From JBAUHN01 sp049680295 (GTDB taxonomy: Bacteria > Pseudomonadota > Alphaproteobacteria > Rhodobacterales > Rhodobacteraceae), in assembly GCA_049680295.1 (NCBI GenBank), contig JBAUHN010000247.1, positions 1 to 15,836 on the forward strand: a stretch of 15,836 nucleotides of DNA. Reading direction: 5' to 3'. The position numbers were made by a program, and so were the translations under genes. Shown here one piece after another: positions 1 to 7,874 of the stretch. The notes beneath the pieces are model-generated. The model did not search any database, was not told the origin of the DNA, and saw only the letters and a list, made by a program, of their open reading frames with translations. Within the stretch, counting starts at the first letter, position 1, and each line of letters starts with the position of its first letter.

Positions 1-1
1 C

Positions 2-403
2 GTATTGGCCCGCGATTGTTATGACGCTGCTTTGTCAGTCGCCCCGGACCTGATTGTGATGGTTCTGTCGGCCACCGCACAGGAAACCGCCGTGCGCGCT
101 TTGGGCTGTGCCTGGGCCGGAGAGATTTTTGCCGATCGTGCCTATAACGATGACGCCACCCTTGTTGATCGCAGCCTGCCCGGTGCGGTCATTCACGATG
201 CGGCGATTGCCGGCCAACGGATGGTCGCGATGGTCCAAGCGGGCGCAATTATTACTGAAAGCGGCAAACATATCGAAACCAATGTCGATACAATCTGCCT
301 GCATGGTGACACGCCCACTGCAGTGCAGATCGCATCCTCGGTGCGCCACGCCTTGGAAAGGGCGGGGGTGAATGTCACTCAATTTGACGGGCGCAATGCG
401 TAA
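2..403 (+). CDS. pxpA: 5-oxoprolinase subunit A (PxpA / LamB-YcsF family), C-terminal part, cut by the window edge
   Basis: The frame is open from the first bases, so the start and roughly the first half of the protein lie outside the window; 133 residues remain of a family that is usually about 250. The visible part has typical PxpA blocks: EIFADRAYNDDATLVDR near residues 39-55, then GAVIHD and a C-terminal CLHGDTPTAVQIA block. PxpA works with PxpB and PxpC in ATP-dependent opening of 5-oxoproline to glutamate in the cytoplasm; older names are LamB/YcsF. The other subunits are not downstream, so if present they lie upstream of the window or elsewhere. The TTG at position 5 is internal, not a start. 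The family call is firm; the exact biochemical role is inferred from family knowledge. Confidence 0.88.
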   Translation, partial: VLARDCYDAALSVAPDLIVMVLSATAQETAVRALGCAWAGEIFADRAYNDDATLVDRSLPGAVIHDAAIAGQRMVAMVQAGAIITESGKHIETNVDTICLHGDTPTAVQIASSVRHALERAGVNVTQFDGRNA

Positions 404-457
404 CATCTGATTGATTGGTCCTTGCCCATTTCTGCGCGACAGGTCAGTTTCGCAGGC

Positions 458-1312
458 ATGACACGCACGCTTCTTTCACTGGGTCATGGGTTTAGCGCTC
501 GCGCACTGGCTGATCTGTTGGTCCCTCAGGGATGGCGGGTCATTGGCACCACGCGCAGCGCGGAAAAAGCCAGCGCAATCGAGACTACAGGTGTCATCCC
601 CATAATCTGGCCGGGCACGGACATTGCGCCGCTTATTGCGCAGGCTGAATATCTGTTGATCTCAGCCGGTCCCGGACCAGATGGTGACCCGGTTCTGTCA
701 ATGGCGAAAGAAGCGATCGCGACAGCAGCCCCGCATCTGAAGTGGGTCGGGTATCTGTCAACAACCGGCGTCTACGGCGATCACAACGGCGGCTGGGTGG
801 ATGAGACAACGGCCCTGACCCCGACAACCCAACGGGGCCGCAAGCGGGTGCAGGCCGAACAGGCGTGGCAATCCATCCCAGACCTGCCGCTGCATATTTT
901 CCGGCTTGCGGGGATATATGGCCCCGGACGCGGCCCCTTTGCCAAGGTGCGCAAAGGCACGGCGCGGCGGATCATCAAACCGGGTCAGGTGTTTTCACGC
1001 ATCCATGTCGAAGACATCGCCCAGACCTTGGCGGCATCTTTGCAACATCCAAACCCCGGCGCGATCTATAATCTATGTGACGATGATCCTGCCCCGCCGC
1101 AGGACGTCATTGGCTATGCGGCCGGACTTTTGGGCCTGCCCTTGCCACCGGCTATCGCTTTTGAGGATGCGGATATGACGCCGATGGCACGCAGCTTTTA
1201 TGCTGAAAGCAAGAAGGTGCGCAATGATCTGATCAAATCGGAGTTGGGTATCACGTTGAAATACCCGGACTACCGCAGTGGGTTGCAGGCATTGTTGGAC
1301 AGCACTGGCTAA
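458..1312 (+). CDS. NAD(P)-dependent epimerase/dehydratase, YeeZ-like atypical SDR
   Basis: This 284-residue cytoplasmic protein has a Rossmann start (LLSLGHGFSARALADLL, a G-x-G-x-x-A type nucleotide loop) and a middle segment STTGVYGD followed by RLAGIYGPGRGPF and a RIHVEDIA block. These are typical of the extended-SDR branch that includes E. coli YeeZ. The usual catalytic YxxxK is not visible; the corresponding stretch reads QRGRKRVQAEQAW, so it may not be a classical sugar epimerase. I chose the ATG at 458; a TTG at 422 in the same frame would add 12 residues unlike the family start. It sits 54 bp after the pxpA stop and could be read with it. Its stop overlaps the dxs stop by 4 bp on the opposite strand. 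The substrate is unknown. Confidence 0.82.
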   Translation: MTRTLLSLGHGFSARALADLLVPQGWRVIGTTRSAEKASAIETTGVIPIIWPGTDIAPLIAQAEYLLISAGPGPDGDPVLSMAKEAIATAAPHLKWVGYLSTTGVYGDHNGGWVDETTALTPTTQRGRKRVQAEQAWQSIPDLPLHIFRLAGIYGPGRGPFAKVRKGTARRIIKPGQVFSRIHVEDIAQTLAASLQHPNPGAIYNLCDDDPAPPQDVIGYAAGLLGLPLPPAIAFEDADMTPMARSFYAESKKVRNDLIKSELGITLKYPDYRSGLQALLDSTG

Positions 1313-3237
1313 GCGCGCTGTTCGCCGATACGCGCGATGCCCAAGACGTCCAGAACCTTGGCTTCGATCTGCGGGGCGTTCATCCCAGCGACCGCATACA
1401 TATCCGCCGGGCTGGCCTGATCAATAAAGATATCCGGCAACACCATTGAGCGGAATTTCAAGCCGTCATCAAACACGCCCTCATCCGCCAGCAATTGCGC
1501 CACATGACTGCCAAAGCCACCGATGGCGCCTTCCTCGATGGTGATCAGCGCCTCGTGATTTGCGGCCAGATCCAGGATCATTTCCCGGTCCAGCGGTTTG
1601 GCGAAACGGGCATCCGCGATGGTTGGAGTGATGCCTTTGGCCTTCAGGTTTTCAGCGGCTTTTTCGACTTCGGCCAGACGGGTTCCAAAGGACAGGATCG
1701 CCACGCGTGCGCCCATTTCGATGATCCGTCCCTTGCCGATTACCAGGGCTTTGCCCTGTTCGGGCAGGTCAACCCCGGTGCCATCACCACGTGGAAAACG
1801 GAACGCGATGGGGCCGTCGTCATGGGCGGCGGCCGTGGCGACCATATGCACCAACTCAGCCTCATCTGCCGCCGCCATCACCACCAATCCGGGCAGGTTG
1901 GCAAGGTAGGCGACATCAAATGCGCCCGCATGCGTGGCGCCATCCGCGCCCACCAACCCGGCGCGGTCAATGGCAAACCGGACCGGCAGACGCTGGATCG
2001 CCACGTCGTGTACCACCTGATCATAGCCACGTTGCAAAAACGTCGAATACATCGTGCAAAAGGGTTTCATCCCGCCAGCGGCCAGCGCCGCCGAAAACGT
2101 CACGCCGTGCTGTTCGGCGATGCCCACATCAAAGCAACGGCTGGGATAGCGTTCCGCAAAAAGGTTCAGACCGGTACCATCGGGCATTGCCGCCGTGACG
2201 GCGCAGATCTTGTCGTCTTTCGCGGCTTCGGCCATCAGGCTGTCGGCAAAGACACGGGTATAGCTGGGCGCGTTGGAGGGGGCTTTTTTCTGCTCGCCGG
2301 TGACAACGTTAAACTTGGATACACCATGCCCTTTGTCACGTGCGGTTTCGGCGGGGCCATAGCCCTTGCCTTTTTTCGTCAGCACATGGATCAGGATAGG
2401 GCCACTTGCCCGGGCTTTTACCGTCCGCAATACTGGCAGCAGCTGATCCATGTCGTGCCCGTCGATTGGCCCCAGATAGCTAAAGCCCAGCTGCTCAAAC
2501 AACGTGCCACCAACCGCCATACCTTTGAGAACGTCATGCGCGCGTTTGGCGCCCTGGCGAAAGGGTTCCGGCAACATGCTGACTGCACCTTTTGCAGCGG
2601 CTTTAAACTCCTGAAACGGCTCTTCTGCGTAAAGACGGCTGAGATAAGCAGACATCGCGCCAGTGGGCGGCGCAATCGACATTTCATTGTCGTTGAGGAT
2701 CACGATCAGCCGCTTTTTCAAATGGCCTGCGTTGTTCATCGCCTCATAGGCCATGCCCGCGCTCATTGATCCATCACCGATCACGGCAATCGCATCGCCC
2801 AGACCTTCGGGGATCACGCCGCCCAGATCACGCGCCACGGCAAAACCAAGCGCCGCACTGATCGAGGTAGAGCTATGCGCCGCCCCAAAAGGATCGTAGG
2901 GCGATTCGGCGCGTTTGGTAAAACCGCTTAGCCCATCTGCCTGCCGTAACGTGCGAATGCGGTCGCGCCGTTCGGTCAGAATTTTATGCGGATAGCACTG
3001 GTGTCCGACGTCCCAGATGATTTTGTCACGCGGCGTGTCGAAAACGGCATGCAGGGCCACCGTCAGTTCGACCACCCCCAATCCCGCACCCAGATGCCCA
3101 CCCGTCACTGACACGGCGGACACCGTTTCGGCGCGCACTTCGTTTGCCAGCTGCGACAATTGCGCGTCCGTCAGCTGTTTCATATCTGCAGGACGGTGGA
3201 TGTTATCCAGCAAAGGAGTGTTCGGCATATCAGTCAT
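1309..3237 (-). CDS. dxs: 1-deoxy-D-xylulose-5-phosphate synthase
   Basis: Dxs condenses pyruvate and glyceraldehyde-3-phosphate into DXP, the first step of the MEP isoprenoid pathway, using TPP and Mg2+. The 642-residue length is normal. Visible motifs are GHQCYPHKILT (78-88), the TPP/Mg motif GDGSMSAG (154-161) with the matching N182, the PIDGHD segment (257-262), and AEQHGV with the catalytic glutamate E375 in the transketolase pyrimidine-binding domain. The start at 3237 has AAGGA about 8 nt upstream; a second ATG three codons in is possible. It is the last gene of xseB-ispA-dxs and follows ispA by 21 bp. Dxs, acting after IspA in the map but first in the pathway, supplies the IPP/DMAPP that IspA uses. 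The thiamine importer further right could supply its cofactor. Confidence 0.97.
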   Translation of the reverse strand: MTDMPNTPLLDNIHRPADMKQLTDAQLSQLANEVRAETVSAVSVTGGHLGAGLGVVELTVALHAVFDTPRDKIIWDVGHQCYPHKILTERRDRIRTLRQADGLSGFTKRAESPYDPFGAAHSSTSISAALGFAVARDLGGVIPEGLGDAIAVIGDGSMSAGMAYEAMNNAGHLKKRLIVILNDNEMSIAPPTGAMSAYLSRLYAEEPFQEFKAAAKGAVSMLPEPFRQGAKRAHDVLKGMAVGGTLFEQLGFSYLGPIDGHDMDQLLPVLRTVKARASGPILIHVLTKKGKGYGPAETARDKGHGVSKFNVVTGEQKKAPSNAPSYTRVFADSLMAEAAKDDKICAVTAAMPDGTGLNLFAERYPSRCFDVGIAEQHGVTFSAALAAGGMKPFCTMYSTFLQRGYDQVVHDVAIQRLPVRFAIDRAGLVGADGATHAGAFDVAYLANLPGLVVMAAADEAELVHMVATAAAHDDGPIAFRFPRGDGTGVDLPEQGKALVIGKGRIIEMGARVAILSFGTRLAEVEKAAENLKAKGITPTIADARFAKPLDREMILDLAANHEALITIEEGAIGGFGSHVAQLLADEGVFDDGLKFRSMVLPDIFIDQASPADMYAVAGMNAPQIEAKVLDVLGIARIGEQRA

Positions 3238-3258
3238 CTACACGTCCTTCATGGCGCT

Positions 3259-4125
3259 TTAGCTTTGTCGGGCAATAACGAAAGCAGCCGCTTGCCGCAA
3301 GGTTTCGGCGTCTTTGCCATAGGCCGCGAGACTGTCGCAGGCCTGATCCACCAGATCATTGGCGCGGCGTTTTGCGCCGGCCAATCCCAGCAATGACACG
3401 AAGGTCGCCTTGCCGGCAATTGCGTCTTTGCCCGTCGCCTTGCCAACGAACGCAGCATCGCCCGTCAGATCCAAAATGTCATCGGCGATTTGAAATGCCT
3501 GTCCCAGCGCCTGCGCGTAGGCTTGCAACGCGCTGACATCTGAACCGGCAAGACGCGCGCCAGCGGTTGCCGCCCATTCGATCAAAGCGCCGGTTTTTCC
3601 CTGCTGCAAAGCGGTGATCTGATCCAAACTCAGCGGCGTGGACGAGGTTTCTGCCGCAATATCCAATGCCTGACCCAACACCATGCCACGTGCACCGCTG
3701 GCAATCGCCAGATGGTGGGTCAAGGCGGCCCGCACCTCGCCCGAGCCTGCATTCGGATGCGAGGCTAATTCAAAAGCCAGCGCTTGCAACGCGTCACCGG
3801 CCAGAACGGCAGTGGCCTCATCCCATTTACAGTGCACCGTGGGCTGCCCCCGGCGCAGGTCATCATCATCCATGCAAGGCAAATCATCATGCACAAGGCT
3901 GTAGGCATGCAGCGCTTCGATGGCAGTTGCGGGCCAGATTGCGGATGCCGCACCTACCCCATGCAGCCGCGCCGTTTCCAGCACCAGAAAACCGCGCAAC
4001 CCTTTGCCGCCGCGCGTCGCATGGGCCATGGCCTGCACCACAGGTTCAGGCCGATATCCGGCCAAAATGATGTCAAAACACGCCTGAACAGAACCCGCAC
4101 ATTCAGCAAGCCGATCTGGAAACAC
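3259..4125 (-). CDS. ispA: Farnesyl diphosphate synthase (geranyltranstransferase)
   Basis: A trans-prenyltransferase that adds IPP to DMAPP and GPP to give farnesyl diphosphate for quinones, carotenoids and hopanoids. The 288 residues are normal for bacterial IspA. The first Asp-rich motif is DDLPCMDDD (80-88) and the second is DDILD (215-219). The start is GTG at 4125, two bases after the xseB stop, matching the usual MF-type N-terminus of the family and implying translational coupling. One oddity: the substrate-binding loop reads GGKGLRG at 39-45, where the family normally has GGKR-x-R, so the arginine next to the lysine is a glycine. Expression probably comes from a promoter in front of xseB. 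The product assignment is sure to family level; exact chain length is inferred. Confidence 0.94.
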   Translation of the reverse strand: MFPDRLAECAGSVQACFDIILAGYRPEPVVQAMAHATRGGKGLRGFLVLETARLHGVGAASAIWPATAIEALHAYSLVHDDLPCMDDDDLRRGQPTVHCKWDEATAVLAGDALQALAFELASHPNAGSGEVRAALTHHLAIASGARGMVLGQALDIAAETSSTPLSLDQITALQQGKTGALIEWAATAGARLAGSDVSALQAYAQALGQAFQIADDILDLTGDAAFVGKATGKDAIAGKATFVSLLGLAGAKRRANDLVDQACDSLAAYGKDAETLRQAAAFVIARQS

Positions 4126-4127
4126 CG

Positions 4128-4370
4128 CTACAGCCCTTCGACAGCTGTTGCCCCCGACGGGTTGCCGTCACCGTCCAGCGTGATAGCGGCGACTTTTTCT
4201 TCGGCCTCTTTCAGCTTTGCCTCGCAGCGCGCCTTTAGGGCCGCCCCGCGTTCATAAAGCGAAATACTTTCGTCAAGGGCCACATCGCCTCGTTCCAACT
4301 GGCCCAAAACCTGTTCCAGTTCGGCCATGGCTGTCTCAAAATTCATCTCGTCTACGGGCGTGTCGCTCAT
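4128..4370 (-). CDS. xseB: Exodeoxyribonuclease VII small subunit
   Basis: This 80-residue protein matches the XseB family, with the core NFETAMAELEQVLGQLERGD (residues 10-29), the SISLYERG segment, and a charged helical tail that packs in the ExoVII complex with XseA. ExoVII degrades single-stranded DNA from both ends. The start at 4370 has AGG about 9 nt upstream. It leads the xseB-ispA-dxs cluster, an arrangement common in proteobacteria even though the DNA-repair subunit has no pathway link to isoprenoids. The last residues, DGNPSGATAVEGL, are a loose tail. XseA is not in the window. Confidence 0.93.
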   Translation of the reverse strand: MSDTPVDEMNFETAMAELEQVLGQLERGDVALDESISLYERGAALKARCEAKLKEAEEKVAAITLDGDGNPSGATAVEGL

Positions 4371-4425
4371 CTGTAAAACCTATCTTCTTAACTGGGTCGT
4401 GTCCGGGTTGCGGCGACCATAACGC

Positions 4426-4458
4426 CCCTGCAATGGCGATACCAGATCACTGGCAGGG
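4426..4458 (-). terminator. Weak hairpin just after petR
   Basis: CCCTGC at 4426-4431 pairs with GCAGGG at 4453-4458, a 6-bp stem with a long loop, beginning a few bases after the petR stop. There is no T-run on the minus-strand side, so at best it is a weak or Rho-assisted terminator separating petPR from xseB-ispA-dxs. On the plus strand a short TTTT follows the stem, but no plus-strand gene ends here. Confidence 0.25.
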
Positions 4459-4463
4459 CTGTT

Positions 4464-5165
4464 TTAATCCGGTGACAGCATATAGCCCGACCCGCGCACA
4501 GTTTGCAGATACCGCGGCTGTCTTGGGTTGCTTTCAATTTTGCGCCGAAGACGGGTGATCTGCACATCAACGGCACGTTCTTGCGCCTGTCCGTGGTCAC
4601 GGCCCAGTTGCTCTACCAGTTTGCCGCGGCTGATCGGCTCATGGCAGGTGGTTGAAAAAATCTTCATCAGCTGCATTTCCGTGGCAGTCAGCCGGACCAG
4701 AGCATCCCCCTGCCACATCTCGCCCCGTTCAATATCATACCGGATCGGGCCAAGATTCAGGATTTTTGGCGTGGTTTCTTCGGGTGCGGTTTCGGGAATG
4801 CGCCGCAAAATCGCATTGATCCGCAGCAACAGTTCTTTTGGTTCAAACGGTTTAGGCAGATAGTCATCGGCCCCCGCTTCAAGCCCTTCGATGCGGTTGT
4901 CGGTTTCACCCTTAGCCGTCAGCAGCAGGATCGGCGTTTGCATGGTTTCGCGCAAAGACCGCGTAAGCGCGATGCCGTCTTCGCCGGGCATCATCACGTC
5001 CAGCACGATCATGTCAAAATCCAGACCGGTCAAAATGCGACGGGCATGCCCTGCATCACGCGCAGCCGTTACCAAAAAGCCAGCCCGCATCAGGAATTTT
5101 TGCAGCAGGGTTCTGATCCGTTCATCATCGTCAACAATCAGCAGGTGGGCGTCCATATCGCTCAT
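4464..5165 (-). CDS. petR: OmpR-family DNA-binding response regulator, PetR-like
   Basis: A 233-residue two-domain regulator. The receiver domain has acidic pocket residues D12-D14, phospho-acceptor D56 in IVLDVMMPG, T83 and K105 in YLPKPF. The C-terminal winged helix (about 135-230) ends with the classic AVDVQITRLRRKIE and TVRGSGYML blocks. It overlaps the upstream MarR gene by ATGA, so the two are translated together. This MarR plus OmpR pair matches petP-petR of Rhodobacter capsulatus, known from work on growth with cytochrome bc1-linked electron transport. No histidine kinase is adjacent, so the phosphodonor cannot be named. The domain call is firm; the symbol rests on the gene pairing and remembered similarity. 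Confidence 0.9.
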   Translation of the reverse strand: MSDMDAHLLIVDDDERIRTLLQKFLMRAGFLVTAARDAGHARRILTGLDFDMIVLDVMMPGEDGIALTRSLRETMQTPILLLTAKGETDNRIEGLEAGADDYLPKPFEPKELLLRINAILRRIPETAPEETTPKILNLGPIRYDIERGEMWQGDALVRLTATEMQLMKIFSTTCHEPISRGKLVEQLGRDHGQAQERAVDVQITRLRRKIESNPRQPRYLQTVRGSGYMLSPD

Positions 5166-5674
5166 GACACTGTATCCCTCAATTTGGCGTAAACCTTGCG
5201 CATATCACCGTCCATCATTGCTTCTAACACAGTTCGAAACCCTGCAACCGCTTCTGGTCCGGCATCGCGAAAAGCGGCACGTATCCGCATTCTTTGAGCG
5301 TCAGAAAGCGTTTGCTCCAACGCGCGACCAGTCTCTGTCAAAAACAAATGCCGCTCGCGCCTGTCGCTCTTTCCTACTTTGCTTTCGACAAGACCATCCT
5401 CGATCAACGCGCGCAAGACACGGTTCAGCGACTGCTTGGTAACGCCCAGAATATTCAACAGATTATTGACTGTCGTGCCGGGGGCCCGGTTGATAAAATG
5501 AATGGCGCGGTGATGGGCACGGCCATATGCCATTTCCGTCAAAATTCGGTCTGGATCAGCAGTAAACCCGCGATAGGCAAAGAACATTGCTTCGATCCCC
5601 TGACGCAGTTGTTCGTCAGTCAAAAACAGCAGACTTTCCCCGCTGTGCGCTCCGATTGATCTTCCGTCTGCCAT
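5162..5674 (-). CDS. petP: MarR-family transcriptional regulator, PetP-like
   Basis: A winged-helix MarR regulator of 170 residues from the chosen start. Visible are LGVTKQSLNRVLRALIEDGLVE (recognition helix) and VGKSDRRERHLFLTETG (the wing), plus a strongly family-typical N-terminal run EQLRQGIEAMFFAYRGF and YGRAHHRAIHFINRAPG. I chose the ATG at 5674 because AGGG lies 6 nt before it; in-frame ATGs at 5692 and 5734 lack a well-placed Shine-Dalgarno and would add 6 or 20 residues. It overlaps petR by 4 bp and is divergent from ilvE, so it may control the shared intergenic region. The ligand is unknown. Confidence 0.88.
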   Translation of the reverse strand: MADGRSIGAHSGESLLFLTDEQLRQGIEAMFFAYRGFTADPDRILTEMAYGRAHHRAIHFINRAPGTTVNNLLNILGVTKQSLNRVLRALIEDGLVESKVGKSDRRERHLFLTETGRALEQTLSDAQRMRIRAAFRDAGPEAVAGFRTVLEAMMDGDMRKVYAKLRDTVS

Positions 5675-5780
5675 GTTCTGCCCTACCGACATAATTTTGC
5701 CTTGGGTGCCAGTATATGTCAGTGTTGTTGACATTCCAAGGCTGACGGTCTATCGAATCAAAGGTTTTGCGTAATTTTAT

Positions 5781-5793
5781 GTCCAATTCGGAC
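5781..5793. promoter_or_regulatory. Short palindrome between petP and ilvE
   Basis: GTCC-AATTC-GGAC is a 4-bp-arm inverted repeat in the AT-richer 172-bp gap between the petP start (5674) and the ilvE start (5847). Such a site could be an operator for PetP or another regulator, but the arms are short and this is a suggestion only. Confidence 0.25.
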
Positions 5794-5846
5794 CTATTTC
5801 GCGCAACATATGAAAACATTGCTACGGATATCGAAAAGGAAAGACC

Positions 5847-6716
5847 ATGGCAGCAGCATACAATGATCGGGACGGTTTCATCTGGATGGATGGTAAAATG
5901 GTCGATTGGCGCGATGCGAATGTCCATATTCTGACCCACGCCATGCATTATGCGTCGTCTGTCTTTGAAGGCGAACGCGCCTACAACGGTAAAATCTTCA
6001 AATCACGCGCGCATTCAGAACGCCTGAAACGCTCGGCCCAGATGATCGACTTTGAAATCCCCTATACCGTTGATGAGATTGAAGCGGCCAAGGTCGAGGT
6101 TCTGGCAGCCTCGGGCTTGCAGGACGCCTATGTCCGAGCCATCGCGTGGCGTGGTGCCGGAGAAGATATGGGCGTCGCGTCGGCCCGCAACCCTGTACGA
6201 ATGGCCATCGCGGCCTGGGAATGGGGTGCTTATTATGGTGATGCCAAGATGAAGGGCGCCAAGCTGGACATTTCCAAGTGGAAACGGCCGTCGCCGGAAA
6301 CCATCCCAAGCCATGCCAAGGCGGCAGGCCTCTATATGATCTGCACAATGTCGAAACACGCCGCCGAAGCCAAAGGCTGTTCGGATGCGATGATGTTTGA
6401 CTATCGCGGCTATGTGGCCGAAGCGACGGGTGCCAACATCTTTTTTGTCAAAGACGGCGAAGTTCACACACCTGACCCGGATTGTTTTCTGAACGGGCTG
6501 ACGCGCCAGACGGTGATCGGGATGCTGAAAGATCGTCAGATCAAAGTGCATGAGCGTCATATCATGCCAGAAGAACTGGAAGGCTTTGAGCAATGCTGGC
6601 TGACCGGCACCGCCGCGGAAGTCACGCCGGTGGGCCAGATCGGTGATTTCAATTTTGAGGTCGGAAGTCTGACCCGCGAAATCGCGCAGGGCTATGAGAA
6701 ATTGGTGCGGTTGTAA
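5847..6716 (+). CDS. ilvE: Branched-chain amino acid aminotransferase
   Basis: A class IV PLP enzyme that swaps the amino group between glutamate and leucine, isoleucine or valine. At 289 residues it is normal length. The Schiff-base lysine is K158 in IPSHAKAAG, and E192 in the GYVAEATGANIFFV block sits at the expected cofactor-binding glutamate. The N-terminal VHILTHAMHYASSVFEGERAY and C-terminal LTGTAAEVTPV segments are typical of the family. The start at 5847 has AAGGA 6 nt upstream. It appears monocistronic: divergent from petP, with a strong hairpin after the stop. A related class IV activity (such as D-amino acid aminotransferase) is less likely given these motifs. Confidence 0.94.
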   Translation: MAAAYNDRDGFIWMDGKMVDWRDANVHILTHAMHYASSVFEGERAYNGKIFKSRAHSERLKRSAQMIDFEIPYTVDEIEAAKVEVLAASGLQDAYVRAIAWRGAGEDMGVASARNPVRMAIAAWEWGAYYGDAKMKGAKLDISKWKRPSPETIPSHAKAAGLYMICTMSKHAAEAKGCSDAMMFDYRGYVAEATGANIFFVKDGEVHTPDPDCFLNGLTRQTVIGMLKDRQIKVHERHIMPEELEGFEQCWLTGTAAEVTPVGQIGDFNFEVGSLTREIAQGYEKLVRL

Positions 6717-6751
6717 CCTCAGGTCAGGCCCCTTGCCCACTCGACCACCCC

Positions 6752-6776
6752 GTCAGGGCGGTGACACCGCCCTGAC
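6752..6776 (+). terminator. Hairpin downstream of ilvE
   Basis: GTCAGGGCGGTG (6752-6763) is an exact inverted repeat of CACCGCCCTGAC (6765-6776) with one base between, so about 11 bp can form once the loop opens. It starts 35 bp after the ilvE stop and lies before the converging permease gene. There is no T-run, so it may act as a processing or stability element or as a bidirectional stop. The copy AGGTCAGG at 6721-6728 could also pair with CCTGACCT at 6771-6778, giving an alternative fold. Confidence 0.6.
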
Positions 6777-6842
6777 CTCAAGCGTTTGATCCGCATCAGC
6801 ACGCAGACAGCTTGTGACTGGTTTCCGCACTTTCAATAACGC

Positions 6843-7817
6843 TCAGGTGGTTCCGGAGGGCGGGGAATTCGGCTTCGACTTTGACCGGTCCACGCCCAAT
6901 TGCCATTCGCGCCAGATGATCAGCACGCCACCTGCAATAACCAACGCGGCACCAATCAACATGCTTTGCGTCGGCAGTTCGCTAAAGACAAAGTATCCGA
7001 TCAGGCTGGCAAATATCATTGACGAATAGTCGAAAGGCGCCAGCATCGACGCACCGCTGAACCGATAGCATGATGTGATCATGATTTGGGCAACGCCACC
7101 AATGATTCCTGCCACAATCATCAGCCAAATCACGGAAGCACCGGGCACAACCCATAGCAGATATGACGCCTGCGTGACCCAACCCAGCGGCAAAGTCAGC
7201 AAGGCCAGCACCGACGCGGTCGCAGAGAAATAAAACACAATTGCGGCCGTCGAATCGGTCTGCACCAGTCGGCGCACGTGGATTTGCACCAAAGCGCGCA
7301 ATATCGACGCTACCAATACCATGATCGCACCCCAAGTGGCGACCTGGCCCATTCCGCTGTCGGTGACGGACAGCCGTGGAGAAATGACGATCATAACCCC
7401 GATCAAGCCCAGTGCTACCGCAGAAAGACGTATCAAACGCACCCGTTCGCCCAAAAGTATTGCGGCAAAAATCACCGTGAACATCGGCGTGGCATATCCG
7501 ATGGCAGTGACTTCGGGCAATGGCAGCATCCCAAGACCGGCAAAGGTCAGGCCCATTGCGGTGGTGCCAAACACGCCGCGCCAGACATGGCCCAAAAGGT
7601 TGCTTGGGATCAGCCCGTTGCGCAACTCTCCGCGCTGCCACAGCCAAAGGGCAATCACCGGGATCGCAAAAAAAGACCGGAAGAAAACTGCCTGTCCCGG
7701 CGGAACAGCATCCGAAATCGACTTGATAATGGCCGCCATCACCATGAACAAAAACACGGCACATAGCTTTAGAATGATCGCGAGGCCGGGCTTGTTCTGG
7801 GTCATATTGGCGGACAT
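6843..7817 (-). CDS. EamA/DMT-superfamily transporter
   Basis: A 324-residue inner-membrane protein with about ten hydrophobic helices in two EamA repeats. The first repeat (about 15-145) has RSFFAIPVIALWLW, LPEVTAIGYATPMFTVIFA and LGER; the second (about 160-300) has SMLAPFDYSSMIFASLIGYFVFSELP. The glutamates of LGERV and FSELP are hallmarks of DMT exporters. The substrate cannot be read; relatives export amino acids, metabolites or drugs. I chose ATG 7817 with AGAG five bases before it; a GTG at 7823 is in frame two codons earlier. The DM13 gene is 57 bp upstream on the same strand, so the two may share a transcript. The gap contains the small palindrome CGAAATTTCG (7862-7871). Confidence 0.9.
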   Translation of the reverse strand: MSANMTQNKPGLAIILKLCAVFLFMVMAAIIKSISDAVPPGQAVFFRSFFAIPVIALWLWQRGELRNGLIPSNLLGHVWRGVFGTTAMGLTFAGLGMLPLPEVTAIGYATPMFTVIFAAILLGERVRLIRLSAVALGLIGVMIVISPRLSVTDSGMGQVATWGAIMVLVASILRALVQIHVRRLVQTDSTAAIVFYFSATASVLALLTLPLGWVTQASYLLWVVPGASVIWLMIVAGIIGGVAQIMITSCYRFSGASMLAPFDYSSMIFASLIGYFVFSELPTQSMLIGAALVIAGGVLIIWREWQLGVDRSKSKPNSPPSGTT

Positions 7818-7874
7818 ATGCACTCTGTGCGCCGCACCACTGGAAAGATCAAGCGCGCGATCGAAATTTCGCTG

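Noticed and set aside
1495..2769. Long open frame (424 codons) on the plus strand inside dxs
   Set aside because: It is antisense to a fully conserved dxs, its translation is rich in His, Arg and Gln with no domain I recognise, and it is a typical shadow of a GC-rich gene.
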